This document shows, one piece after another, positions 33,043 through 41,145 of a stretch of 64,000 bases of DNA. The translations under genes were made by a program, and so were the position numbers. The stretch lies in contig NZ_CP139148.1 in the NCBI RefSeq assembly GCF_034058155.1, positions 4,774,001 through 4,838,000 of the forward strand, read 5' to 3'. This stretch comes from Flavobacterium sp. KACC 22761. GTDB taxonomy: Bacteria; Bacteroidota; Bacteroidia; Flavobacteriales; Flavobacteriaceae. Below the pieces are notes generated by a model. That model ran no database searches, was not told the origin of the DNA, and worked only from the letters and a program-made list of their open reading frames with translations. The number at the start of each line of letters is the position of its first letter. Within the stretch, counting starts at the first letter, position 1.

Positions 33043-33918
33043 ATGCAATTTCTTGTCTATATTTTAGCCTATCCTTTGCTTTGGCTTATCTCTATACTTC
33101 CATTTCGCTTATTTTACTGGTTTTCAGATTTCGTCTATTTTCTGGTCTATCATGTTATTGGCTATCGCCGAAAAGTAGTTCGCGAAAACCTAGCATTGGC
33201 TTTGCCTCATTTGAATGATTCTGAAAGAAAAGTCATTGAGAAAAAATTCTACAGCCATATGTGTGATATGTTTTTGGAAATGATCAAAACCATGAGCATT
33301 TCTCCTGAAGAGATGGAAAGACGATTCAAAGTGACTAATCTTGATTTGGTTTTGGATTATGCAAAAAAAGGAAAAAGTGTGATTCTTGTCGCTTCTCATT
33401 ATGCAAGTTATGAATGGTTGATGACAATCAATCCAAAAATTGGTTTTCAAGGTGTTGCAGTTTACAAAAAGTTGGCAAATCCTTATTTTGACAAATTAGT
33501 TCGAAAAATTCGTTCAAAATACAAAACCGAAATGATCGAAACCAGAAAAGCAATTCCAACTATGGCACAAAATCAGCGTGATGGAATTTTAAGCATGTAT
33601 GGTTTGGCAAGCGATCAATCTCCAAAATTAGATCGTATTTTTCACTCAATGAAGTTTATGGGAGTTGAAGTTCCCGCACATACCGGAGCCGAAATGTTGG
33701 CAAAAAAATACAATCTGAGCGTCATATTTGCAGAAGTTAAAAAAACAGGAAGAGGATTTTATGAAGCTACCTTTATCCCGATTGCTGATAATCCAAAAGA
33801 TTTTCCAGATTTTGAAATCACAGAAATGTATTTAAGAGAAGTTGAAAAACAAATTCTCGAAAAACCAGAATACTATTTATGGACGCACAAAAGATGGAAA
33901 CATAGAGTTCAGTCTTAA
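33043..33918 (+). CDS. LpxL/HtrB-type lipid A acyltransferase
   Basis: 291 residues. An N-terminal membrane anchor (~2-40) is followed by the LPLAT fold: HYASYE gives the HX4E active-site motif (His119, Glu124), then RKIRSKYKTEMIE and a conserved GLASDQSPK segment (~185-193) that binds acyl-ACP. This matches the late acyltransferases that add secondary fatty acids to lipid A at the inner membrane. Donor and acceptor specificity are not readable. A strong terminator follows. Confidence 0.9.
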   Translation: MQFLVYILAYPLLWLISILPFRLFYWFSDFVYFLVYHVIGYRRKVVRENLALALPHLNDSERKVIEKKFYSHMCDMFLEMIKTMSISPEEMERRFKVTNLDLVLDYAKKGKSVILVASHYASYEWLMTINPKIGFQGVAVYKKLANPYFDKLVRKIRSKYKTEMIETRKAIPTMAQNQRDGILSMYGLASDQSPKLDRIFHSMKFMGVEVPAHTGAEMLAKKYNLSVIFAEVKKTGRGFYEATFIPIADNPKDFPDFEITEMYLREVEKQILEKPEYYLWTHKRWKHRVQS

Positions 33919-33935
33919 ATCTTGCAAAAAAAATC

Positions 33936-33972
33936 ATAGCCCAAAAAGAGAAAAACTTTTTGGGCTATTTTA
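33936..33972 (+). terminator. Rho-independent terminator
   Basis: ATAGCCCAAAAAG / CTTTTTGGGCTAT stem with a short T-rich tail. Confidence 0.8.
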
Positions 33973-34090
33973 TTTGATGTAAGTTTCAAAAATTCAAAAA
34001 CTACGTTTTAAGACCTTAAAACAGAATTTTGATGTGTTTTTGTAATGATTTTTCTTGACTTAAAACAAATGCATTTTTAGACAAACAATT

Positions 34091-34098
34091 TACATTTG
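34091..34098 (+). promoter_or_regulatory. Bacteroidota -7 element TACATTTG
   Basis: Exact TAnnTTTG 45 bases before the glucanase ATG. The TTG inside it is not a start codon. Confidence 0.55.
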
Positions 34099-34143
34099 AA
34101 GCTTGCTAAACTATCCAAAAAAACCATTACAAAATTAATATCC

Positions 34144-35631
34144 ATGATCAAAAAATTACTTTTTACTTTTTTAATAATCTGCATTTCAAAACCCGTTATC
34201 GCACAAAAAAGCCCAAAACGAGGAATTGCTTACGGACAAAATAGTACCGCTGACTTAATGGCTTTAAAACCGGGAATTTCATGGTGGTACAATTGGGGAA
34301 GAATTCCTGAAAACGATACAAATGACAATTACGCATCTATTGGTGTTGAATATGTGCCAATGGCTTGGGGCAAATTGAACGACAGTGAAGTACAGACTTT
34401 TATTAACAATATAAAACCAGGTGCGAAATACTTGCTTGCGTTTAACGAACCAAACTTTAATGACGGAGCACGCTTAACGCCACAAGAAGCGGTAAATGCT
34501 TGGGCAAATGTTGAAAAAGTCGCTGCCGCAAAAAACCTAGAAATTGTTAGTGCATCTCCAGCGTACAATGGTCCAAATAATTATGGTGGCTACAGCGATC
34601 CTGTTGCATGGCACAATCAGTTTTTTCTTTTATGTCCTAACTGCAAAGTTGATTACATCGCTTTTCATACTTATGATGCTACTGCAAGTTCTGTTGTTGG
34701 TGTTACAGGAAATTTGAAAACTTTTAATCGCCCAATTTGGGTTACCGAGTTTGCAAACCGAGTTATTCAAAGTGAAGCCGACAAAATCAATTTTATGAAA
34801 AATGTGGTGAGCAGTTTTGAAAACGATCCCGATATTTACAGATATTCTTGGTTTACAGGCCGTGTTCCTGCAGATTGGACTGATATGCAAGAAGGACAAT
34901 TATTAAGCCCAACAAGCGGCGTTTTGAAACCAATTGGCACTGCATACATCAACGAAAGTTATACTGCAAAAAAAATGGACGTTCCCGGAAAAGTGCCTGC
35001 AAATAAACATTACCGCAGAAAAGGAACAGGGCTACAAGCTTCAGGCGATGTTGGCGGTGGCGAGCACGTATCCTCTATTCAAGTTGGTGATTGGAACGAA
35101 TTTCTATTAAATGTTGCTGATGCTGGAAATTACAACATTACTTTTAGAGTTGCGGCACCTGTAAATAATGGGAAATTTGATATTCTTGTAAACGAAGTTG
35201 TGGTTAAAACCGACGAAACTTTCCCTGCAACTGGCGATTGGCAAACCTTTACCAATAAAGATGTAAACGGAGTTTATTTGCCAAAAGGAGAAGTGTATAT
35301 GAAAATCAAATTCAAATCTGATGGGATGAATTTTAATTATATGAATTTTTCGTTGGCCAATCTTAGCGTAAACGATCCTATTGCTGAAAAAGATTCATTT
35401 ACGATTTACCCAAATCCGGTCAAGAATCAATCCACGCTTCATGTAAAATCAGTCAATATTGAGCCTTTATTGATACAAATTATTGACATGAAAGGAATTG
35501 TTTGTTACCAATCAAAAGATCATTTCACAAACGAAGACATTAAAATTGGCGACAGACTTGCATCTGGAGTTTATATTGTAAAAGCCTCTTATGGAAAAAT
35601 TCGAAAATCAATTAAAATCATTAAATATTAG
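34144..35631 (+). CDS. Secreted GH128-type glycoside hydrolase with CBM and T9SS tail
   Basis: 495 residues from ATG 34144. Signal peptide ~1-20 (KPVIAQ). The catalytic domain ~25-285 resembles GH128 (Asl1-like) beta-1,3-glucanases: acid/base Glu102 in AFNEPNFND, nucleophile Glu202 in WVTEFAN, plus WWYNWG (47-52). A jelly-roll CBM6-like domain spans ~290-415 (GDWNEFLLNVADAGNYNITFRVA). The C-terminal ~75 residues are a type IX secretion sorting domain (IYPNPVKNQ... GVYIVKASYGK... IKIIKY). Likely degrades extracellular beta-1,3-glucan such as laminarin or fungal wall. Single gene; its terminator was later split by an IS. Confidence 0.88.
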   Translation: MIKKLLFTFLIICISKPVIAQKSPKRGIAYGQNSTADLMALKPGISWWYNWGRIPENDTNDNYASIGVEYVPMAWGKLNDSEVQTFINNIKPGAKYLLAFNEPNFNDGARLTPQEAVNAWANVEKVAAAKNLEIVSASPAYNGPNNYGGYSDPVAWHNQFFLLCPNCKVDYIAFHTYDATASSVVGVTGNLKTFNRPIWVTEFANRVIQSEADKINFMKNVVSSFENDPDIYRYSWFTGRVPADWTDMQEGQLLSPTSGVLKPIGTAYINESYTAKKMDVPGKVPANKHYRRKGTGLQASGDVGGGEHVSSIQVGDWNEFLLNVADAGNYNITFRVAAPVNNGKFDILVNEVVVKTDETFPATGDWQTFTNKDVNGVYLPKGEVYMKIKFKSDGMNFNYMNFSLANLSVNDPIAEKDSFTIYPNPVKNQSTLHVKSVNIEPLLIQIIDMKGIVCYQSKDHFTNEDIKIGDRLASGVYIVKASYGKIRKSIKIIKY

Positions 35632-35700
35632 AACCTCATAACACCAAAAAAGCCTCTTTTGAAAATTAGACTGCACCCAAAATTTTAGACAAATTTATAA

Positions 35701-36510
35701 TTAAGTTTGATAATGATGAGCTCGATATTTTATCGGGCTCATTTTGTTTAAATTTGATTTAATTCTTTGGTTATTATAATAGATTATATATCTATTGATT
35801 TCTTTTTTTAATTGTTCTATTGATTTGAATTTTTGGGTATAAAACATTTCGGATTTTAATATTCCAAAGAAGTTTTCAATAATTGCATTATCCAAGCAGT
35901 TTCCTTTTCTTGACATGCTTTGTTTGATTCCTTTTTGTTCTAATAGATGTTGGTAATGTTTCATTTGGTATTGCCAGCCTTGGTCAGAATGAAGTATCAA
36001 ATTTGTATTGTTTGGTATTTTCCTAAAGGCTTTTTTCAGCATCATAACTACTTGATTGAACACTGGCCTCTCTGTGAGTTCATAGCTGATTATTTCCCCG
36101 TTAAACAAGTCGATTATCGGTGACAAATACAACTTGTTTCCAGCTACATTGAACTCTGTTATATCAGTTGCCCATTTTTGATTTGGGGCTTGTGCTTTAA
36201 AATTTCTCTCTAGTATATTTGGGGCTATTTTGCCATTTTCACCTCTATAAGATTTATACTTTTTTACTCTAATAATACTCTTCAGCCCCAATAGATTCAT
36301 TAACCTGAGAACTGTTTTATGATTGATAATCAATCCCCTGTTTTGCAGTTCATCGGTTATCCTTCTATAGCCATAACGCCCTTTATGCTTTTGATAAATG
36401 ACTTTAATCAGCTCTTTGGCTTCTTTGTATTTATCAGGTGACTTGCTTTGTTTTTGATGATAATAAAAACTGCTGCGTGCCATATTTGCTAGGTTGAGAA
36501 GTAATTCCAA
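35701..36510 (-). CDS. IS3-family transposase OrfB (DDE integrase)
   Basis: 269 residues from the first ATG; the frame continues upstream to ELRHKFGLELL, consistent with OrfAB being made by -1 frameshifting at the A-run (36547-36551) near the orfA stop. HTH_21-like segment YGYRRITDEL (~46-55), then an rve domain: Asp in TDITEF (~115), Asp in HSDQGW (~175), Glu in ENFFG (~211), the DD(35)E triad of IS3. Complete and probably active. Confidence 0.95.
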   Translation of the reverse strand: MELLLNLANMARSSFYYHQKQSKSPDKYKEAKELIKVIYQKHKGRYGYRRITDELQNRGLIINHKTVLRLMNLLGLKSIIRVKKYKSYRGENGKIAPNILERNFKAQAPNQKWATDITEFNVAGNKLYLSPIIDLFNGEIISYELTERPVFNQVVMMLKKAFRKIPNNTNLILHSDQGWQYQMKHYQHLLEQKGIKQSMSRKGNCLDNAIIENFFGILKSEMFYTQKFKSIEQLKKEINRYIIYYNNQRIKSNLNKMSPIKYRAHHYQT

Positions 36511-36533
36511 ACCAAATTTATGCCTTAATTCGT

Positions 36534-37052
36534 TTATGGCTTTGGATTTTTCCTGGCTTGAATTAAGGCTTGAAGCTTTTTTAGCAATTCATTCTCACAA
36601 CGAAGTCTTTCGTTCTCTTTTAGCAGTTCTTGCTCTCTTGTCAAGGGCCTGTCTGATTTGCGGTTTTTGCCTTTATTATCACTCATCGATATGGGTCTGC
36701 CTCTTTGTTTTGGTTTTAATCCTGTCAGTCCAAAGTTAGCAAAATCTTTTTTCCATTTTAAAATCATGGAAACATTGGGAATATTGAATCTTATGCCAGC
36801 CTGCATCAGGGAAAGAGATTCCTTTTCTATGCGTTTGAGTACTTTCAGCTTAAATTCGGCTGAATAGCTTTGGTTGATTCGTGGCAATAAACCAATTTCA
36901 CCATATGTCTTATAAAAACTGACCCACTTACGAATATTCCATCTTGCAGTCTGCTTCAATTTTGAAACATATCCAGCTGAATATTTTTTCTTTAAAACCA
37001 ATTCTACACATTCTAATCTAAATGCATAGTCATACTTTGCTTTTCTTTCCAT
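36534..37052 (-). CDS. IS3-family transposase OrfA (HTH protein)
   Basis: 172 residues. Two HTH segments (RLECVELVLKKKYSAGYVSKL, ~13-33, and LKVLKRIEKESLSLMQAGIRFN, ~69-90) followed by a leucine-rich coiled coil (LTREQELLKENERLRCENELLKKL, ~136-159) used to dimerise and to bind OrfB. Standard orfA of the IS150 group, 24 bases ahead of orfB and in the other frame. Confidence 0.93.
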   Translation of the reverse strand: MERKAKYDYAFRLECVELVLKKKYSAGYVSKLKQTARWNIRKWVSFYKTYGEIGLLPRINQSYSAEFKLKVLKRIEKESLSLMQAGIRFNIPNVSMILKWKKDFANFGLTGLKPKQRGRPISMSDNKGKNRKSDRPLTREQELLKENERLRCENELLKKLQALIQARKNPKP

Positions 37053-37134
37053 AAAAAATGCCCCGAATAGTGTCTAACTTTTTGGGGCATGTTCAAATTT
37101 CAAAAGAGGCTTTTTTTATACTAAAATCAAAGAA

Positions 37135-38523
37135 TTATAATCCTGCAATTACTTTTATTTCATCAATAATTCTCAATGCTAATTTATCAGCTGCTTCTTG
37201 CGAAGATGATTCTGTATAAATACGAATAATTGGCTCTGTATTAGATTTTCTTAAATGAACCCATTCTGATGCAAAATCAATCTTAACACCATCAATTGTA
37301 GAAATATCTTCGTTTTTATATTTCTCTGTCATTTGAGTTAAAATTGCATCAACATCAATTTGAGGTGTCAATTCAATTTTGTTTTTGCTCATATAATATT
37401 CTGGATAAGAAGCTCTCAAAGCAGAAACCGACATTTTTTTATTTGCCAAATGCGTCAAGAATAATGCAACTCCTACCAAACTATCTCTTCCATAGTGCAA
37501 TTCTGGATAGATGATTCCTCCGTTTCCTTCTCCACCAATAACCGCATTGTTTTTCTTCATTAATTCAACTACATTCACTTCTCCTACAGCGCTCGCCTCA
37601 TAACTACCGCCGTTGGCTTTTGTAACATCTCTTAACGCACGAGAAGATGACATATTCGAAACAGTGTTTCCAGGAGTTTTGCTTAAAACATAATCTGCGC
37701 AAGCAACCAAAGTATATTCTTCACCAAACATTTCGCCGTCTTCACTGATGAAAGCCAAACGATCTACATCTGGATCAACCACGATTCCGAAATCCGCTTT
37801 TTCTTTAACAACTAATTCAGAAATATCAGTCAAATGCTCTTTTAATGGTTCTGGATTGTGAGGAAAATGCCCGTTTGGTTCACAATACAATTCTACAACT
37901 TCAACTCCCATTAATTTTAGAAGTTTCGGAATAATAATTCCCCCTGAAGAATTTACTCCGTCAACAACTACTTTGAATTTGGCTTCTTTAACCGCTTCAG
38001 CATCAACTAAAGGCAAGTTTAAAACCTCATCAATATGTATATCCATGTAAGCGTCATTCGAAATAATTTCGCCTAAACTATCTACATCAGAAAAATCAAA
38101 AGCTTCAGCTTCGGCAATTTCAAGAATTTTTGCACCATCGGCACCGCTCAAAAATTCGCCTTTTTCATTCAATAATTTTAAAGCATTCCATTGTTTTGGA
38201 TTGTGAGAAGCCGTCAAAATTATGCCACCATCAGCCTTTTCAAGAGGAACGGCAACTTCTACAGTTGGCGTAGTTGAAAGCCCAAGATCAATTACATCAA
38301 TTCCTAGACCTATTAAAGTATTCACTACCAAATTATGAATCATTGGCCCAGAAATTCGAGCATCACGGCCAATTACAACGGTTAATTTTTCTTTTGAAGT
38401 ATTATTTTTCAGAAACGTTCCGTATGCCGATGCAAATTTTACGGCATCAACAGGAGTTAGGTTATCCCCAACTTTGCCTCCTATTGTTCCGCGAATTCCG
38501 GATATCGATTTTATTAAAGTCAT
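37135..38523 (-). CDS. glmM: Phosphoglucosamine mutase
   Basis: 462 residues, standard length. Phosphoserine loop TASHNPK with Ser106, metal-binding DPDVDRLAF (~246-254), sugar-binding GEGNGG (~335-340) and phosphate-binding RKSNTEPIIRIYTES near the C-terminus. It converts glucosamine-6-phosphate to glucosamine-1-phosphate for UDP-GlcNAc, the precursor of peptidoglycan and lipid A. Cytoplasmic. The TATATTTG element at 38551-38558 on the minus strand is 28 bases upstream. Some Bacteroidota phosphohexomutases have broad specificity, so the sugar may not be exclusive. Confidence 0.92.
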   Translation of the reverse strand: MTLIKSISGIRGTIGGKVGDNLTPVDAVKFASAYGTFLKNNTSKEKLTVVIGRDARISGPMIHNLVVNTLIGLGIDVIDLGLSTTPTVEVAVPLEKADGGIILTASHNPKQWNALKLLNEKGEFLSGADGAKILEIAEAEAFDFSDVDSLGEIISNDAYMDIHIDEVLNLPLVDAEAVKEAKFKVVVDGVNSSGGIIIPKLLKLMGVEVVELYCEPNGHFPHNPEPLKEHLTDISELVVKEKADFGIVVDPDVDRLAFISEDGEMFGEEYTLVACADYVLSKTPGNTVSNMSSSRALRDVTKANGGSYEASAVGEVNVVELMKKNNAVIGGEGNGGIIYPELHYGRDSLVGVALFLTHLANKKMSVSALRASYPEYYMSKNKIELTPQIDVDAILTQMTEKYKNEDISTIDGVKIDFASEWVHLRKSNTEPIIRIYTESSSQEAADKLALRIIDEIKVIAGL

Positions 38524-38550
38524 TTTTACGAGTTAAGGTTATTTTTATTA

Positions 38551-38558
38551 CAAATATA
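38551..38558 (-). promoter_or_regulatory. Bacteroidota -7 element of glmM
   Basis: TATATTTG on the minus strand, 27 bases ahead of the ATG. Confidence 0.55.
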
Positions 38559-38609
38559 GAAAAGTTCCTAAGGTTCTAAGTTGCTAAGACAGTAAGATTT
38601 TTTAAAAAA

Positions 38610-38753
38610 GTTGCTAAGTTACTAAGATGCTAAGGTTCTAAGATTTAAATACTAAATTTAGAAGCTAAATATCATTGAGCAAAACGAAATGAAAATCTTT
38701 TCATACTTTTACTAAAACAACTTAGTTTCTTAGTAACTTAGTAACTTAGCAAC
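38610..38753. repeat. Inverted CTAAGTT-type repeat arms
   Basis: The left arm 38610-38642 (repeats of the form TTGCTAAG/TTACTAAG) is the near-complement of the right arm 38721-38753 (CTTAGT... CTTAGCAAC): the first 17 bases pair perfectly. More degenerate CTAAG words continue left to about 38573. They lie between the divergent glmM and ACP phosphodiesterase genes. Confidence 0.65.
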
Positions 38754-38765
38754 TCAAAATAAAAA

Positions 38766-39350
38766 ATGAATTTCCTTGCCCACATATATCTTTCAGGTGA
38801 TAACGATTTAATCAAAATTGGCAATTTTATGGCCGACGGAATCCGTGGAAAGCAATTTGAAAATTTCCCACAAGATGTTCAAAAAGGAATTCTTTTGCAC
38901 CGATTTATAGACACTTATACAGATTCTCACGACATTTTCAGGCAAAGCACCAAGCGTTTACACGAAAAATACCATCATTATGCTGGTGTAATTGTCGATA
39001 TTGTTTACGATCATTTTTTAGCCAAAAACTGGACAAAATATTCCGATGAAAATCTGGAAAGTTTCATTGATCGATTTTATAAATCTTTAGGAGATAATTA
39101 TTCTATTTTGACTGAAAAAATACAAGGCTTAATGCCTTATATGATCGAACGAAATTGGCTCTTAAGCTATAGAACAGTTGAAGGAATTCATCAAATCCTG
39201 ACACAAATGGACCGACGATCTAAAAATGTTTCTAAAATGCAATATGCAAGCGAAGAACTAATAGAATTTTACAACGAATTTGAAGACGAATTCACTTTGT
39301 TTTTTGAAGATCTTCGACTAAATGCACAAAAAAAATTAATCTCATTATAA
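38766..39350 (+). CDS. acpH: Acyl carrier protein phosphodiesterase
   Basis: 194 residues, cytoplasmic. It begins MNFLAHIYLSG and contains NFMADGIRG (22-30), LLHRFIDTYTDSH (~44-56) and VIVDIVYDHFLAKNW (~76-90), the metal-binding HD-type pattern of AcpH. The enzyme removes 4'-phosphopantetheine from holo-ACP, controlling fatty-acid synthesis capacity. Many flavobacterial genomes carry a copy. Starts 8 bases after the end of the repeat arm; 27 bases separate it from the next gene, with which it may be co-transcribed. Confidence 0.88.
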   Translation: MNFLAHIYLSGDNDLIKIGNFMADGIRGKQFENFPQDVQKGILLHRFIDTYTDSHDIFRQSTKRLHEKYHHYAGVIVDIVYDHFLAKNWTKYSDENLESFIDRFYKSLGDNYSILTEKIQGLMPYMIERNWLLSYRTVEGIHQILTQMDRRSKNVSKMQYASEELIEFYNEFEDEFTLFFEDLRLNAQKKLISL

Positions 39351-39377
39351 ACCAAACCGATTTAATATTCTCCAACC

Positions 39378-41060
39378 ATGAAAAAAATTTCGCTTTTATT
39401 CTTTTTTATATCCATTTGCGGCTTTAGTCAGCAAGCAGTTCATCCAACCGGTTTTATAGCCTCAAAAGCGATGGTAGTTTCGGCTCGAGAGGAAGCTTCA
39501 AAAATTGGTGCCGAAATTATGAAAAAAGGTGGAAACGCATTTGACGCAATGGTCGCTACAGAACTTGCATTAGCAGTTGCGTATCCATACGCGGGAAATC
39601 TTGGCGGTGGCGGATTTATGGTTTACAGAAAAGCAAATGGCGAAGTAGGAAGTTTGGATTATCGAGAAAAAGCACCTTTGGCCGCTTCAAAAAATATGTT
39701 TTTGGACAAAGATGGAAATGTCATAAAAGGAAAAAGCACAGAAACGGCTTTGGCAATTGGTGTTCCGGGAACTATTGCCGGAGTTTTTGCAGTTCATAAA
39801 AAATTAGGATCATTGCCAATGTCTGAAATTTTAAAACCTGTAATTGCACTTGCTGAAAGAGGTGTTATTGTAACCAAAAAACAGCAAAAACAACTGGAAA
39901 ATTATCATGATGCAATTGTAAAAGCAAATGGTCCAAATACACTTATGGCCAAAGAATTCAAAGAAAATGACACTATTAAATATCCTGCTCTAGCCAATAC
40001 TTTGAAAAGAATTTTGAAAAATGGAAGAGATGAATTTTACAAAGGCAAAACTGCTCAAATTTTAGTGGATTATTTAAAGAAAAAAGGCGGTATTGTAACC
40101 TTAAAAGATTTGGCGCTTTATGAAGCAAAATGGAGAAAACCGCTTCAATTTGATTATAAAGATTTAAAAATAACTTCAATGGCGCCTCCAAGCAGTGGCG
40201 GAATCTGTCTGGCACAAATCATGAAAATGGTTGCGCCATTTTATCTTTCAAAAATGGGACATAATTCCGAACAATCCATCCAAGTTATTGTCGAAGCCGA
40301 AAGAAGAGCTTATGCTGATAGAAGTCAGTTTTTAGGCGATCCTGATTTTGTTAAAATTCCGATTGCTGGTCTTTTGTCTGATAGCTATTTAAAAGAAAGA
40401 ATGTCAAATTTTGATTCAGAGAAAGCGACTTTATCATCTGATATAAAAGAAGGAAAAGTGACTTATAGCGAAAGTACCGAAACCACCCATTACTCGATTG
40501 TTGATGCACAAGGCAATGCTGTTGCGGCCACAACAACAATCAACGACGGATTTGGGTCAAAATATTACTGTGATGAATTGGGCTTTTTCTTAAACAATGA
40601 AATGGACGATTTTAGTGCAAAACCAGGATCTCCAAATATGTTTGGATTGGTTGGAAACGAAGCCAACAGCATTGCGCCACAAAAAAGAATGCTTAGCTCT
40701 ATGACGCCAACGATTGTCGAAAAAAATGGAAAACTTTACATGGTTGTTGGCTCGCCGGGTGGCTCTACAATTATCACATCTGTATTGCAGACAATTTTAA
40801 ATGTTTACGAATACAATTTGAGCATGCAGGAAGCGGTAAATGCACCTCGTTTTCATCATCAATGGTTGCCTGATTTGATTACTTTTGAGCCTAAAGCTTT
40901 TAGTGACAAAACATTATCAAGTTTAAAAGCAAAAGGATATTTGATTAACGAAAACACAACGCCAGTAATTGGAAAAGTAGACGCGATCTTGGTTCTTCCT
41001 GATAATACTCTTGAAGGAGGTGCCGATTTTAGGGGTGATGACAAAGCTGCAGGATTTTAA
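39378..41060 (+). CDS. ggt: Gamma-glutamyltransferase
   Basis: 560 residues. Signal peptide ~1-17 (CGFSQQ). The proenzyme self-cleaves before the Thr in TTHYS (369-373); the small-subunit part carries GFGSKYYCDELGFFLNNEMDDF and the Gly-rich SPGGSTI near the active site. The large-subunit part contains YAGNLGGGGFM and SLDYREKAP. Periplasmic; it hydrolyses or transfers the gamma-glutamyl group of glutathione and related peptides. All key residues are present. No neighbouring glutathione gene. Confidence 0.93.
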   Translation: MKKISLLFFFISICGFSQQAVHPTGFIASKAMVVSAREEASKIGAEIMKKGGNAFDAMVATELALAVAYPYAGNLGGGGFMVYRKANGEVGSLDYREKAPLAASKNMFLDKDGNVIKGKSTETALAIGVPGTIAGVFAVHKKLGSLPMSEILKPVIALAERGVIVTKKQQKQLENYHDAIVKANGPNTLMAKEFKENDTIKYPALANTLKRILKNGRDEFYKGKTAQILVDYLKKKGGIVTLKDLALYEAKWRKPLQFDYKDLKITSMAPPSSGGICLAQIMKMVAPFYLSKMGHNSEQSIQVIVEAERRAYADRSQFLGDPDFVKIPIAGLLSDSYLKERMSNFDSEKATLSSDIKEGKVTYSESTETTHYSIVDAQGNAVAATTTINDGFGSKYYCDELGFFLNNEMDDFSAKPGSPNMFGLVGNEANSIAPQKRMLSSMTPTIVEKNGKLYMVVGSPGGSTIITSVLQTILNVYEYNLSMQEAVNAPRFHHQWLPDLITFEPKAFSDKTLSSLKAKGYLINENTTPVIGKVDAILVLPDNTLEGGADFRGDDKAAGF

Positions 41061-41127
41061 ATCAAAAAGATTTACATCAAAAAATTGTACAAAATTGAAT
41101 GTTTAGAACTAAATTTGTATTCCCCAG

Positions 41128-41135
41128 TAACTTTG
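41128..41135 (+). promoter_or_regulatory. Bacteroidota -7 element TAACTTTG
   Basis: Exact TAnnTTTG 10 bases before the ClC ATG, implying a very short leader. Confidence 0.55.
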
Positions 41136-41145
41136 TAAAAAAACT

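Larger units (their letters stand above)
35667..37095 (-). mobile_element. IS3-family (IS150-like) insertion sequence
   Basis: 1429 bp, orfA and orfB on the minus strand. The ends read TAGACTGCACCCAAAA (left) and TGAACATGCCCCAAAA (complement of right), with matching TTAGACA further in: imperfect inverted repeats of IS150 type. A 3-bp target duplication AAT (35664-35666 and 37096-37098) marks the insertion. Confidence 0.9.
35652..37110. terminator. Bidirectional terminator split by an IS3 element
   Basis: The left arm GCCTCTTTTGAAA (35652-35664) and right arm TTTCAAAAGAGGC (37098-37110) form a perfect 13-bp stem, flanked by A and T runs, once the IS (35667-37095) and one AAT copy are removed. 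It served both the glucanase (+) and glmM (-) genes. With the IS in place the arms are 1.4 kb apart and no longer a functional hairpin. Confidence 0.85.
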
